Below are positions 53,628 to 62,627 of a stretch of 64,000 nucleotides of DNA, piece after piece. The position numbers and the translations under genes were made by a program. Position 1 is the first letter of the stretch. Every line of letters starts with the position of its first letter. The stretch spans positions 63,128 to 127,127 of the forward strand of contig NZ_FBYA01000003.1 of the NCBI RefSeq assembly GCF_001517545.1. The letters run 5' to 3'. Source of the stretch: Limnohabitans sp. Rim47 (GTDB taxonomy: Bacteria > Pseudomonadota > Gammaproteobacteria > Burkholderiales > Burkholderiaceae_C). The notes below the pieces were generated by a model. The model was not told where the DNA came from. It ran no database searches and worked only from the letters and a program-made list of their open reading frames with translations.

Positions 53628-54428
53628 ATGGATTTAGGCATTGCAGGCAAATGGGCTTTGGTGGGTGGCGCGAGCAAAGGCTTGGGCTGGGGTTGCGCAC
53701 GGGCCTTGGCGCTGGAAGGCGTGAACGTGGTCATGGTGGCGCGAGGTGCCGAGGTGCTGAACAAGGCGGTTGAAGACTTGCGTGCCGAAACAGGCGGCCA
53801 AGTGCAATTGATTGCCGTGGCGCAAGACATCACCACCGAAGCCGGGCGCGAAGCCATCTGGAACGTGGCGGGTGGCCCTGGCAAAGACTACGACATCGTG
53901 GTGACCAATGCGGGCGGTCCACCTCCGGGCGACTTCCGTGACTGGGACCGTGAGGCCTGGCTCAAGGCCATCGACGGCAACATGCTCACGCCGATTGAGC
54001 TGATCAAAGCCACGGTCGACCGCATGGCGGCACGCGGCTTTGGCCGCATCATCAACATCACTTCCAGCGCCGTGAAAGCGCCCATTGATGTGCTGGGCTT
54101 GTCCAACGGCGCGCGCAGTGGCCTGACGGGTTTTGTGGCGGGCGCATCGCGCAGCAAGATCGCCACCCAAGGCGTGACCATCAACAACCTGCTGCCCGGC
54201 AAGTTCGACACCGACCGCATCCGCGCCACGCTGCCTGCGATGGCACAAAAACAGGGCAAGACGGTGGAAGAGATGCGTGCCATCCAGCAAGCGCAAATTC
54301 CGGCTGGGCGCTACGGCAATCCGCAAGAGTTTGGTGCGATCTGTGCCTTCTTGTGCAGCCAGCAAGCGGCGTACATGACGGGTCAAAACGTGCTGGCCGA
54401 TGGCGGGGCTTACGCGGGGACGTTTTGA
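53628..54428 (+). CDS. SDR-family oxidoreductase with altered active site
   Basis: Rossmann protein of 266 residues. Cofactor motif GGASKGLG at about 13-20, structural NAGG at 94-97, and the catalytic-serine region NITSSAVK near 144-150 are kept. The YxxxK pair is replaced by SxxxR (Ser159, Arg163 in GLSNGARSGL). This variant is shared, to my recollection, by a recurrent bacterial subgroup often labelled 3-oxoacyl-ACP reductase, so it is probably not a mutation. Activity by the standard mechanism is doubtful. AGGAG precedes the ATG. Confidence 0.88.
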   Translation: MDLGIAGKWALVGGASKGLGWGCARALALEGVNVVMVARGAEVLNKAVEDLRAETGGQVQLIAVAQDITTEAGREAIWNVAGGPGKDYDIVVTNAGGPPPGDFRDWDREAWLKAIDGNMLTPIELIKATVDRMAARGFGRIINITSSAVKAPIDVLGLSNGARSGLTGFVAGASRSKIATQGVTINNLLPGKFDTDRIRATLPAMAQKQGKTVEEMRAIQQAQIPAGRYGNPQEFGAICAFLCSQQAAYMTGQNVLADGGAYAGTF

Positions 54429-54456
54429 CAGTGGCTTGGTGACTTGGCAGAAGTTT

Positions 54457-54480
54457 TGCAATGGCTATTGGGCCATTGCA
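54457..54480. terminator. Hairpin between the convergent SDR and LysR genes
   Basis: TGCAATGGC (54457-54465) pairs fully with GCCATTGCA (54472-54480) around TATTGG. No T-run follows directly on either strand, so termination efficiency is uncertain. It is the only structure seen in the 154-bp gap. Confidence 0.45.
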
Positions 54481-54582
54481 GTGGCCCTGGTTTGTTTGTT
54501 AGCTTGAGCTCAGTGGTCTTCTTTAGGCTGGAAGCGGATATTGCAACTTGCAATTTGGTGTTCCCTGAGCTGACATTCAAAT

Positions 54583-55479
54583 CTAGCGCCGCAAGAGCGC
54601 AGCATTGGCTGCCGAAAACACTTCGCGTGTCAACCCATCCAACAGGGATGAAGCAGCCCGGGCCTGCTGCCAGTACAAAGGCACGTCCAATGATGTGTTG
54701 GGTACCAATTCCTGCAGGGTGCCGCTCTTGAGATGCTGGCTGATTAAGGCCTCTGGATGCAGACCCCAGCCCATTCCGGCAAGCGATGCGGCGACAAAGG
54801 CTTGCGGCGAGGGTAATGTGTGGCGTGGCAACTCTACATGGCGGCGACAAAGGCGCCGCACCCAGCGAGACTGCAGTTCATCCTTGGGATTGAATACCAG
54901 GCTGGGCGCCAGGGCCAGGCTGCCTGCGCCAACTCCCCTGGCAAAGAATCGCTGCACAAAGGCAGGGCTGGCCGCCGCCAGATAGCGCATGGCGCCCAGG
55001 GGGCGGCTATTGCAACCGGTGGCCGCACGCGCAGTGCCGGTCACGGCTGCCAGCACCTTGCCGGAGCGCAACCATTCGGATGTGTAGTCTTGGTCATCCA
55101 CCGCAACCTCCATCAGAACCGGCGCAGCTGCTGCGAAGGCCGTAAGCGCAGGTGCAAACCACGTGGCCAGGCTGTCGGCATTAACTGCGATGGGCAATGG
55201 CACACGGGTGTCTGCATCCTGTTCCAGGGTCGGCACTTCGCCATTGAGCTCATGCTCCAGCAATCGCACCCGGTCCACATGCTGGCAGAGTCGCCTCCCT
55301 GTCTCGGTGGCATGGCAGGGCTGTCCGCGCACTACCAAGGCACAGCCAATGCGCTCTTCCAGCAAGCGAATGCGTTGGGAGACGGCCGAAGGCGTCACGT
55401 GCAGTGCGCGCGCAGCCCTCTCGAAACTGCCCTCGCGCACCACGGCGGCCAGAGCTGAAAGCGATGCGTAGTCCAGCAT
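54583..55479 (-). CDS. LysR-family regulator of the ArgP/LysG type
   Basis: Transcription regulator of 298 residues. The N-terminal helix-turn-helix (SFERAARALHVTPSAVSQRIRLLEE) is typical of ArgP/IciA, which sense lysine and arginine and activate an amino-acid exporter. The divergent neighbour is a LysE exporter, 73 bp from start to start, the classical arrangement. The start at 55479 (MLDYASLSALAAV) matches the family; upstream in-frame codons would cross the exporter's start. The operator must lie in 55480-55552 but I could not fix it. Confidence 0.9.
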   Translation of the reverse strand: MLDYASLSALAAVVREGSFERAARALHVTPSAVSQRIRLLEERIGCALVVRGQPCHATETGRRLCQHVDRVRLLEHELNGEVPTLEQDADTRVPLPIAVNADSLATWFAPALTAFAAAAPVLMEVAVDDQDYTSEWLRSGKVLAAVTGTARAATGCNSRPLGAMRYLAAASPAFVQRFFARGVGAGSLALAPSLVFNPKDELQSRWVRRLCRRHVELPRHTLPSPQAFVAASLAGMGWGLHPEALISQHLKSGTLQELVPNTSLDVPLYWQQARAASSLLDGLTREVFSAANAALLRR

Positions 55480-55552
55480 GAATTTAGTTTTCCTTAATCT
55501 ACTGAAGCAATGATAGTTTGTCTTCATCTGCGAAGGCTGGCAATCTCGGGGG

Positions 55553-56200
55553 ATGTCAAACCTGCTGGACACCTTTTCCATCATCGCCCCGGCCTTTGTG
55601 CAGGGCCTGGCCTTGAGCCTGGGGCTCATCGTCGCCATTGGCGCACAAAATGCCTTTGTGCTGCGCCAGGGTTTGCGCCGCGAGCACGTGGGCAGCGTGG
55701 TACTGTTCTGCGCCTTGGCGGACGCCGTGCTGATTGCAGCCGGTGTCCTGGGAATGGCGCAGGCCCTAGGCGAGCACCAGGAATTCGCACACGCACTGGC
55801 CTTGGCTGGCGCTGTGTTTCTTGCGGTCTATGGTTGGAAGGCACTGCGCCGTGCCCGGCAATCCAACCAACTTCGTGCAGAGGAATCTGGCACGGGTTTA
55901 CGCCTTGCCGGTGTCATGGCCCAGGCCGCTGCCTTTACCTTGCTCAATCCCCATGTGTACCTGGATACCGTGCTGCTGGTCGGCAGCATTGGTGCACAGC
56001 AACCTTTTGCATTGCGGCCGTGGTTTGTGGCGGGAGCGAGCTTTGCCAGCCTGCTCTGGTTTGGCATGTTGGGATTTGGTGCGCGCTGGTTGGCACCATG
56101 GTTTGCCAAGCCCAAAGCATGGCAAGTGCTTGATGGCCTGATAGGCTTGACCATGTGGGTTTTGGCACTCCTGTTGGTCAGGCATGCGCTGGCAAGTTGA
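55553..56200 (+). CDS. LysE/ArgO-family amino-acid exporter
   Basis: Membrane exporter of 215 residues with six helices, for lysine, arginine or analogues. Family motif GLIVAIGAQNAFVLRQGLRREH near residue 22 and FTLLNPHVYLDTVLLVGSIG (NPH motif) in the fourth helix. A run of G residues abuts the ATG, so the ribosome site is poorly placed. Expected to be activated by the divergent LysR protein in response to basic amino acids. paiB follows after 12 bp. Confidence 0.93.
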   Translation: MSNLLDTFSIIAPAFVQGLALSLGLIVAIGAQNAFVLRQGLRREHVGSVVLFCALADAVLIAAGVLGMAQALGEHQEFAHALALAGAVFLAVYGWKALRRARQSNQLRAEESGTGLRLAGVMAQAAAFTLLNPHVYLDTVLLVGSIGAQQPFALRPWFVAGASFASLLWFGMLGFGARWLAPWFAKPKAWQVLDGLIGLTMWVLALLLVRHALAS

Positions 56201-56212
56201 TAAGGAGAATTC

Positions 56213-56866
56213 GTGTACATCAAAAAGCATCACCAACTCAATGACCGCGACGCAGTCCTCGCCCTCATGGAAGCCCATCCACTGGGTGCTTGGGTCTGCC
56301 ATGCAAAGGAAGGACTGATTGCAAACCACGTGCCGTTCTTTCTGGACAGAACGCGTGGCCCCTATGGAACGCTGCTGGGCCACGTTGCACGTGCCAACAG
56401 TGTCTGGCGAGTGCTGCCGCCTGACACGCCTTCTGTCGTGATGTTTCAAGGCGCCCAGTCTTACATCACACCCGGTTGGTATCCCGGAAAAGCTGAACAT
56501 GGGAAGGTCGTACCCACCTGGAATTACGTGGTCGCTCATGCGCACGGGACGGCACGCGTGATTGAGGACCCGACCTGGATGCTGAACATGCTCAATCGGC
56601 TGACGGATTCCCAGGAGTCCGGGCAAACACTGCCTTGGCGCGTGGAAGATGCCCCGCCAGACTACATTCGCAAACTGATGCGTGGAATCGTTGGAATCGA
56701 AATTCCGATTGCCCGGGTGGATGGAAAACTGAAGGCGAGTCAGGACGAGGATATGCAGGACAGGCACGGTACGGTCAAGGGCTTGCAGTCGTACCATAGC
56801 CAGCAATCCCAAAATATGGCGGAGCTAGTGTTGGGCGCTTTGACAAGTGAGGCACCGCAAAGCTGA
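56213..56866 (+). CDS. PaiB-type FMN-binding protein
   Basis: Split-barrel protein of 217 residues of the PaiB/FMN-binding negative regulator family. Typical text: MYIKKHHQLNDRDAVLALM, ITPGWYPGK and VVPTWNYVVAHAHG. GTG start with an AAGGAG site 8 bp upstream, 12 bp after lysE, so the two are cotranscribed. PaiB in Bacillus affects degradative-enzyme and sporulation genes, but for proteobacterial members function is unsettled. A 17-bp odd palindrome at 56891-56907 lies in the gap that follows. Confidence 0.9.
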   Translation: MYIKKHHQLNDRDAVLALMEAHPLGAWVCHAKEGLIANHVPFFLDRTRGPYGTLLGHVARANSVWRVLPPDTPSVVMFQGAQSYITPGWYPGKAEHGKVVPTWNYVVAHAHGTARVIEDPTWMLNMLNRLTDSQESGQTLPWRVEDAPPDYIRKLMRGIVGIEIPIARVDGKLKASQDEDMQDRHGTVKGLQSYHSQQSQNMAELVLGALTSEAPQS

Positions 56867-56890
56867 CACCCCCGACCGGCAGCAACCGCT

Positions 56891-56907
56891 GCAAAAGAGT
56901 CTTTTGC
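56891..56907. repeat. 17-bp palindrome after paiB
   Basis: GCAAAAGA and TCTTTTGC flank a central G. It sits between the convergent paiB and DMT permease genes. The inner T-run is part of the arm, so it could be a weak two-way terminator. Confidence 0.35.
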
Positions 56908-56981
56908 TAAATTACCACCTGCAATCGCAGCATGAATCCTCTTCAGAAATTCCTGATGCCGCTGAGCAAAAACCTTGCAGC

Positions 56982-57881
56982 TTATTGCCTGGCCGACACC
57001 ACAATCCCGCCAATGATCAGCGCAAACGCCAACGCGTGATACAGGTGCGGCAACTCACCCAAAAATGCAGCAGAAAAGATGGCCGCAAACAAGGGTGTGA
57101 GGTTGGCAAAGAATCCGGCCACAGCAGGTCCGGCTTGCTGCACGCCGATGCCCCAGCAGTGGTAGGCCAGCACCGCAGGCCCCACGGCCACAAAGGCCAG
57201 TGCGCTGATCAGTGGCCAACCCCAAGTGATGTGGGCGTCGGTCAAGGTCCATTCCAGCCCGGCAAACAGGCCTGACCAGACCAGACCAAACACCACTTGC
57301 GCCAGCAAGAAGGCGGCCCAGTCGTTGCGAATGGCATCGGGCTCGTCGCGGCGGCTGAGCAACCAGCTGTACCAGGACCAGCAAGCCACGGCCAGCAAAA
57401 CGAACAGGTCGCCTGCCACCAGGCGGACCGCCATAAGCTGTGTCCAATCGCCCCGCGACATCACCACCAACACGCCGAGTATGGAGAGCGTCGCGCCATA
57501 GACTTGTGCGCGGCGCACCGGCGCCTGAAAAAACAGCGCCCCGATGGCCAGCATCCACACGGGGCCACTGGCCGCCACCAAGGTCACGTTGAGTGGGGTG
57601 GATGTTTGCAAGGCCAGGTATTGCAGCGCGTTGTAGCAACCCACGCCCAGCAAGCTGAGCAGTGCAAAGCGTCGCCAGTGTGACCACAGCCCACTGCTGC
57701 GCCGTAACACCCAAGAGGCCAGTGGCAGCAAGATGAGCAAGGCGACAGCCCAGCGTAAAAAGTTGAGTGTGATGGGCGGCACCAAGGTGCTGACCAGTCG
57801 GCCTACCACCGCATTGCCTGCCCAAAGCAAAGGAGGGACCGTCAGGAGCAGGGCGGTCATGGGCGAGAGTTTTTGAGACAT
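56982..57881 (-). CDS. EamA/DMT-family permease
   Basis: Ten-helix metabolite transporter of 299 residues with two EamA domains; LLWAGNAVVGRLVSTLVPPITLNFLRW at the N-terminus and AGFFANLTPLFAAIFSAAFLGE near the end are typical. Start placed at 57881 (MSQKLSPMTALL); in-frame codons further upstream extend toward the divergent quinone oxidoreductase gene and are unlikely. The substrate is unknown. It is not closely similar to the permease at 52710, judging by eye. Confidence 0.9.
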   Translation of the reverse strand: MSQKLSPMTALLLTVPPLLWAGNAVVGRLVSTLVPPITLNFLRWAVALLILLPLASWVLRRSSGLWSHWRRFALLSLLGVGCYNALQYLALQTSTPLNVTLVAASGPVWMLAIGALFFQAPVRRAQVYGATLSILGVLVVMSRGDWTQLMAVRLVAGDLFVLLAVACWSWYSWLLSRRDEPDAIRNDWAAFLLAQVVFGLVWSGLFAGLEWTLTDAHITWGWPLISALAFVAVGPAVLAYHCWGIGVQQAGPAVAGFFANLTPLFAAIFSAAFLGELPHLYHALAFALIIGGIVVSARQ

Positions 57882-58005
57882 GCGGCACTGTATCGGCATT
57901 CGGGTTTTCCCGCTGTCGCGAAGCTGTCCCCGCCCCGCACGCAGGCATGTGATTCGTGGCAAAGTCACGCATCGTTTGATTCCATCCATTCAGGAGAATT
58001 TCCCC

Positions 58006-58989
58006 ATGAGCCTTGCAGTCCAGATCGACCAAAACGGCGGTCCCGAAGTCATGAAACTGGTCGATGTGACCGTGGGTGAGCCCGGCCCCGGCGAGATCCG
58101 CATCCGCCACAAGGCCATCGGCTTGAACTTCATTGACGTGTACCAGCGCGGTGGTTTGTACCCGCTGCCCATGCCGCTCAAGCTGGGTATGGAAGCTTCG
58201 GGCGTGGTCGAGGCGGTGGGCGAGGGCGTTACGCATTTGAAAGTGGGTGATCGCGCAGCCTATGCCAGCCAGCCGCCCGGCAGCTATTGCGAGGTGCGCG
58301 TGATGCCTGCCAAGTGTGTGTGCAAATTGCCCGATGCGATCTCGTTTGAGACGGGTGCGGCCATGATGCTCAAGGGCCTGACGGCGCAATATTTGCTCAA
58401 ACGCACGCTGCCCCAGGGTGGCCTGAAGGCAGGAGACTTTGTGCTGTTCCATGCTGCCGCCGGTGGTGTGGGCCTGATCGCTTGCCAGTGGGCCAAGGCT
58501 TTGGGCTTGCGCTTGATTGGCACGGCGGGCAGCGATGCCAAGTGCGCATTGGCCAAAGCCAACGGCGCTGAGTTTTGCATCAATTATTCGACCGACGACT
58601 TCCAGGCTCGGGTGAAAGAAATCACGGGCGGCAAAGGTGTGAAGGTGGTTTACGACTCGGTGGGCAAAGACACTTGGGACAAATCACTCGACTGCCTGGC
58701 ACCGTTTGGTCTGATGGCCAGCTTTGGCAATGCTTCTGGCGCGGTAGCCCCGTTCTCGCCGGGCATTTTGGGCCCCAAGGGTTCGGTTTATGTGACGCGC
58801 CAGACTTTGTTCAGCCACATCACCACACGTGAAAGCACGCAAGAGATGGCCGATGATTTGTTCGAGGCGGTGACCAGTGGCAAGGTCAAGATCCACATCG
58901 ACCAGACCTTTCCCTTGGCCAATATCCAAGATGCGCACATCGCCCTGGAAGCCCGCAAGACAACGGGTTGCACCATCATCACGCTGTAA
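58006..58989 (+). CDS. Quinone oxidoreductase (NADPH-dependent, zinc-free MDR)
   Basis: Medium-chain dehydrogenase of 327 residues of the QOR type. N-terminal GroES-like domain with NFIDVYQRGGLYPLPMP, cofactor motif AAAGGVGLIACQWAKALG at about 147-164, and a C-terminal Rossmann fold; no zinc-ligand cysteines. It reduces quinones or enones with NADPH in the cytoplasm. CAGGAGAA precedes the ATG. It is a single-gene unit ending at a strong terminator. Confidence 0.94.
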   Translation: MSLAVQIDQNGGPEVMKLVDVTVGEPGPGEIRIRHKAIGLNFIDVYQRGGLYPLPMPLKLGMEASGVVEAVGEGVTHLKVGDRAAYASQPPGSYCEVRVMPAKCVCKLPDAISFETGAAMMLKGLTAQYLLKRTLPQGGLKAGDFVLFHAAAGGVGLIACQWAKALGLRLIGTAGSDAKCALAKANGAEFCINYSTDDFQARVKEITGGKGVKVVYDSVGKDTWDKSLDCLAPFGLMASFGNASGAVAPFSPGILGPKGSVYVTRQTLFSHITTRESTQEMADDLFEAVTSGKVKIHIDQTFPLANIQDAHIALEARKTTGCTIITL

Positions 58990-59004
58990 AACGAGTCTGA
59001 ATTG

Positions 59005-59030
59005 AAAAGCCCGCTTCGGCGGGCTTTTTT
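59005..59030. terminator. Bidirectional terminator between qor-like gene and lspA
   Basis: AAAAGCCCGC (59005-59014), TTCG loop, GCGGGCTTTT (59019-59028) and further T residues. The A-run on the left gives T residues on the minus strand, so it can end both convergent transcripts. Confidence 0.9.
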
Positions 59031-59045
59031 GTGGGCGGATGCGAA

Positions 59046-59561
59046 TCAGCGACCGCGTCTCACCCGCAAGATTTCATCCAGGATCAGCAAGGCTGCGCCC
59101 ACGCTGATGCCGGCATCGGCCACGTTGAAAGCCGGGAAGTGCCAAGCACCCCAATAAAAGTCCAGAAAGTCGACCACGTAGCCGTGCAGCAAGCGGTCCA
59201 CCACGTTGCCGATGGCCCCGCCCAAAATCAGCGCGATGGCCAGGCTGAACAGTTTTTGGCCCGCATGTGAGCGCAGCATCCAGACCATGAACAGTGCAGC
59301 GACGACGCCGATGCCCGTGAAGAACCAGCGCTGCCAGCCGCCTGCACCTGCCAGAAACGAGAAGGCCGCACCGTGGTTGTGTGCCCGTACCAGGTTGAAA
59401 AACGAGGTGATCGGCGTGCTGTCACCCAGCTGAAAAGCGCCTAGTACCAGCACCTTGGTGAACTGATCTAGCAAAAGCACCAAAAGGGCAATGCCTAGCC
59501 AGAGCGCCATGCCCTGGCTTTTGCTGGAGCCACCATGGCCGAATTTTTTGGAGCTGGCCAT
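59046..59561 (-). CDS. lspA: Lipoprotein signal peptidase LspA
   Basis: Inner-membrane aspartyl protease of 171 residues with four helices that cleaves prolipoprotein signal peptides. Catalytic aspartates are in [14 protein letters not shown] and [15 protein letters not shown]. The N-terminus has an extra polar stretch ([17 protein letters not shown]) before the first helix. It is the last gene of ribF-ileS-lspA, 30 bp after ileS. Confidence 0.97.
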   Translation of the reverse strand: MASSKKFGHGGSSKSQGMALWLGIALLVLLLDQFTKVLVLGAFQLGDSTPITSFFNLVRAHNHGAAFSFLAGAGGWQRWFFTGIGVVAALFMVWMLRSHAGQKLFSLAIALILGGAIGNVVDRLLHGYVVDFLDFYWGAWHFPAFNVADAGISVGAALLILDEILRVRRGR

Positions 59562-59591
59562 GGGCTTGCCTTGTCTTTTAGGGGGTGAAAT

Positions 59592-62495
59592 TCAGGCGAT
59601 CAAGCGGGTTTCGCCCGCGCCGTGCAGGTTGCTGACGCAGCGGCCACAAATCGTGGGGTGAGCGGCGTCGTGGCCCACGTCGTCGGCGTAGTGCCAGCAG
59701 CGTTCGCATTTGGTGGCTTGGCTGGCGGTCACTTGCACCGCCAGAGTTTCCCCTGCCTGCAAAGTCACTTTGGAGGTGATGAACACGAACTTGATGTCTT
59801 CGCCCAGGCTGGCCAGCAAGGCATGGTCAGCTGCAGGCGCTTGCAAGGTGATATCGGCTTGCAGCGACGCGCCCACTTGGCCTGCGGTGCGCAAGGTTTC
59901 GATGTCCTTGTTGACCAGATCGCGGATTTCGCGGATGCGGGCCCACTTGGCCAGCAGTTGTGTATCGACCGCACCGAAGTCGCTGAAGGTTTCCAGGAAG
60001 ATGGATTCGGATGTGCCGAAAGTACCCCAGGCCTCTTCGGCCGTGAAGGACAGGAAAGGTGCCATCCAGCGCAGCATGCCGTGGGTGATGCGGTAGAGCG
60101 CTGTTTGCGCACTGCGGCGGGCCAACGATTTGGGGGCCGTGGTGTACAGGCGGTCTTTCAACACGTCAAGATAAAACGCGCCCAGGTCTTCCGAGCAATA
60201 GATTTGCAACTTGGAGACCACGGGGTGGAACTCATACGCGTCGAAGTGGGCGCGAATATCGGCTTGCAACTCGGCCGCACGGGCCAGCGCAAAACGGTCG
60301 ATTTCCAACAATTGGTCATCGGGCACGGTGTCGTTGGCCGGGTCGAAGTCACTCACGTTGGCCATCAAAAAGCGCAGCGTGTTGCGGATGCGGCGGTACG
60401 CATCGACCACGCGGGCCAGGATTTTGTCGTCGATGTTGAGGTCACCCGAATAGTCGGTGCTGGCCACCCAAAGGCGCACGATTTCAGCGCCCATTTTGGA
60501 GTTGATGGTTTGCGGCTCGACGGTGTTGCCCAGCGACTTGCTCATTTTGCGGCCTTGGCCGTCGGTGGCAAAGCCGTGGGTCAACAGGCCTTTGTAGGGC
60601 GCACGGTCATACAAGGCGCAGCCCAGCAGCAGCGAGCTGTGGAACCAGCCCCGGTGCTGGTCGTGGCCTTCCAGGTACAGATCGGCCTCGGGGCTGGAAT
60701 TGTCCGATGAGCTGTGGAAGGGCGGCACGCCGTACGCGTCTTTGTGGCTGCCGCGCAGCACATGCTGGAAGGTGCTGCCCGAGTCAAACCAGACCTCCAA
60801 GATGTCGGTGCTCTTGGTGTAGTGCGGTGCATCGGCTGCGCCCAGAATCTCTTCCACCGTGACGCGGCTCCAAGCTTCGATGCCGCCTTTTTCGACAATG
60901 TCAGCGGCCTGGTCCAGGATGGCCATGGTGCGCGGGTGCAGCTCGCCACTGTCTTTGTGCAAGAAGAAAGGCACGGGCACGCCCCACGAGCGCTGGCGCG
61001 AGATGCACCAGTCGGGGCGGTTGGCGATCATGTCGCGCAGGCGGGTTTTGCCGTTTTCGGGGTAGAACTGGGTGTGCTCGATCGCATCGAGCGCCAACTG
61101 GCGCAAAGTCTTGGGCGCTTTGTCTTTCGTGAAAACACCCTCGCCCTCGTCCATGCGCACAAACCACTGGGCGGCAGCGCGGTAGATAACGGGGGTTTTG
61201 TGACGCCAGCAGTGCGGGTAGCTGTGGGTGATTTCTACCGTGGCCATCAAGCGGTCGCTTTGGCTCAGCACCTCGATCACGCGGGCGCAGGCTTTCCAGA
61301 TGTGCTGGCCACCGAAGAAGGGCAGCTCTTCGGCATACACGCCGTTGCCTTGAACCGGGTTGAGGATGTCGTCGTATTTCAGGCCGTGGGCCACGCAAGA
61401 GTTGAAGTCGTCCACGCCATAGGCGGGGGCCGAGTGCACGATGCCGGTGCCGTCGGTGGCGGTCACGTAGTCGGCCAGGTAGAGCGGCGATTGGCGGCGG
61501 TAGCTGTATTGGCCGCCTTCTTCGGCGGTCACGGTGTCGTGCAGTGGGTGACGAAACACCAGGCCGCGCAGCTTTTCGCCCACAGCGGTGGCGATCACGG
61601 TGCCTTGCAGCTTGTAGCGCTCCAGGCACTTCTCGACCAGGCTGGCGGCCAGCAGCAGCACGCCACGGGGCGTGTCCACCAGCGCGTATTCCAGCTCGGG
61701 GTGGGCGTTGAGCGCCTGGTTAGCTGGGATGGTCCAAGCGGTGGTGGTCCAGATCACGGCAAAGGCTTTTTTGCTGCCCTCGCCAGGCAGCTTGGGCAGG
61801 CCAAAGGCGGCAGCCAATGCAGCGGCGTCATCGGCTTCAAAGGCCACGTCCAGCGTGTCGCTCTTTTTGTCGGCGTATTCGATCTCGAATTCGGCGAGAG
61901 AAGAGCCGCAGTCAAAGCACCAGTAAACGGGCTTGAGGCCGCGGTAGACAAAGCCGCGCTCGATCACGCGTTTGAAGGCACGGATTTCACCGGCTTCGTT
62001 GGCGAAGTCCATGGTGCGGTAGGGGCGCTCCCAATCGCCCAGCACGCCCAGGCGCTTGAAGTCTTCACGCTGCTGGTTGATCTGCTCGGTGGCAAAGGCG
62101 CGGCTTTTGGCCTGCATGTCGTCGCGGCTGAGGTTGCGGCCATGCAGTTTTTCAATCGCGTTTTCGATCGGCAGGCCGTGGCAGTCCCAGCCGGGGATGT
62201 ATTGCGCGTCAAAACCAGCGAGTTGCTTGGATTTGACGATCATGTCTTTCAGCACTTTGTTGAGGGCGTGGCCAATGTGCAGTTTGCCGTTGGCGTAGGG
62301 TGGACCGTCGTGCAGCACAAACAGCGGGGCGCCTTGGCGTGCTGCGCGCAGTTTTTTGTACAGACCGCCTTCGTTCCAGTCGTTCACCCAGCCTGGCTCA
62401 CGTTTGGGCAGGTCACCGCGCATGGGAAAGGGCGTGTCGGCCAGATTGAGTGTGGCGCGGTAGTCGGTGCTGGCTGGGGTTGTGGCTTCGGTCAT
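59592..62495 (-). CDS. ileS: Isoleucyl-tRNA synthetase
   Basis: Class I synthetase of 967 residues. HIGH motif in [18 protein letters not shown] in [10 protein letters not shown], an editing domain between them, and a C-terminal zinc site formed by CERCWHY and CGRCVSNL. Length and domain order are normal for the bacterial type. It lies between ribF and lspA; the 132-bp gap on the ribF side contains an inverted repeat element. Confidence 0.99.
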   Translation of the reverse strand: MTEATTPASTDYRATLNLADTPFPMRGDLPKREPGWVNDWNEGGLYKKLRAARQGAPLFVLHDGPPYANGKLHIGHALNKVLKDMIVKSKQLAGFDAQYIPGWDCHGLPIENAIEKLHGRNLSRDDMQAKSRAFATEQINQQREDFKRLGVLGDWERPYRTMDFANEAGEIRAFKRVIERGFVYRGLKPVYWCFDCGSSLAEFEIEYADKKSDTLDVAFEADDAAALAAAFGLPKLPGEGSKKAFAVIWTTTAWTIPANQALNAHPELEYALVDTPRGVLLLAASLVEKCLERYKLQGTVIATAVGEKLRGLVFRHPLHDTVTAEEGGQYSYRRQSPLYLADYVTATDGTGIVHSAPAYGVDDFNSCVAHGLKYDDILNPVQGNGVYAEELPFFGGQHIWKACARVIEVLSQSDRLMATVEITHSYPHCWRHKTPVIYRAAAQWFVRMDEGEGVFTKDKAPKTLRQLALDAIEHTQFYPENGKTRLRDMIANRPDWCISRQRSWGVPVPFFLHKDSGELHPRTMAILDQAADIVEKGGIEAWSRVTVEEILGAADAPHYTKSTDILEVWFDSGSTFQHVLRGSHKDAYGVPPFHSSSDNSSPEADLYLEGHDQHRGWFHSSLLLGCALYDRAPYKGLLTHGFATDGQGRKMSKSLGNTVEPQTINSKMGAEIVRLWVASTDYSGDLNIDDKILARVVDAYRRIRNTLRFLMANVSDFDPANDTVPDDQLLEIDRFALARAAELQADIRAHFDAYEFHPVVSKLQIYCSEDLGAFYLDVLKDRLYTTAPKSLARRSAQTALYRITHGMLRWMAPFLSFTAEEAWGTFGTSESIFLETFSDFGAVDTQLLAKWARIREIRDLVNKDIETLRTAGQVGASLQADITLQAPAADHALLASLGEDIKFVFITSKVTLQAGETLAVQVTASQATKCERCWHYADDVGHDAAHPTICGRCVSNLHGAGETRLIA

Positions 62496-62512
62496 GGTGC
62501 TTCAAGTCGGGA

Positions 62513-62607
62513 GGGCTTCGACAAGCTCAGCCCGAGCGGCGGGCCGTTCGGAGAGATCAAAAGGAGGTGGGCCGTTGAGGTCGTTCGCCCTGAGCCTGTC
62601 GAAGGGC
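62513..62607. repeat. REP-like inverted repeat between ribF and ileS
   Basis: The left arm GGGCTTCGACAAGCTCAGCC (from 62513) is repeated inverted in the right arm, which reads CTGAGCCTGTCGAAGGGC and ends at 62607. The two arms agree at about 20 of 26 positions. Such GACAAGCTCAG / CTGAGCCTGTC palindromes are, to my knowledge, dispersed intergenic repeats in many Burkholderiales and other proteobacteria. Only this copy was seen in the window. Confidence 0.75.
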
Positions 62608-62627
62608 AGCAAACGAGGGCCGGATCG

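Noticed and set aside
55480..55552. Lysine riboswitch upstream of lysE
   Set aside because: The gap is only 73 bp, far too short for a lysine riboswitch; LysR-type control fits better.
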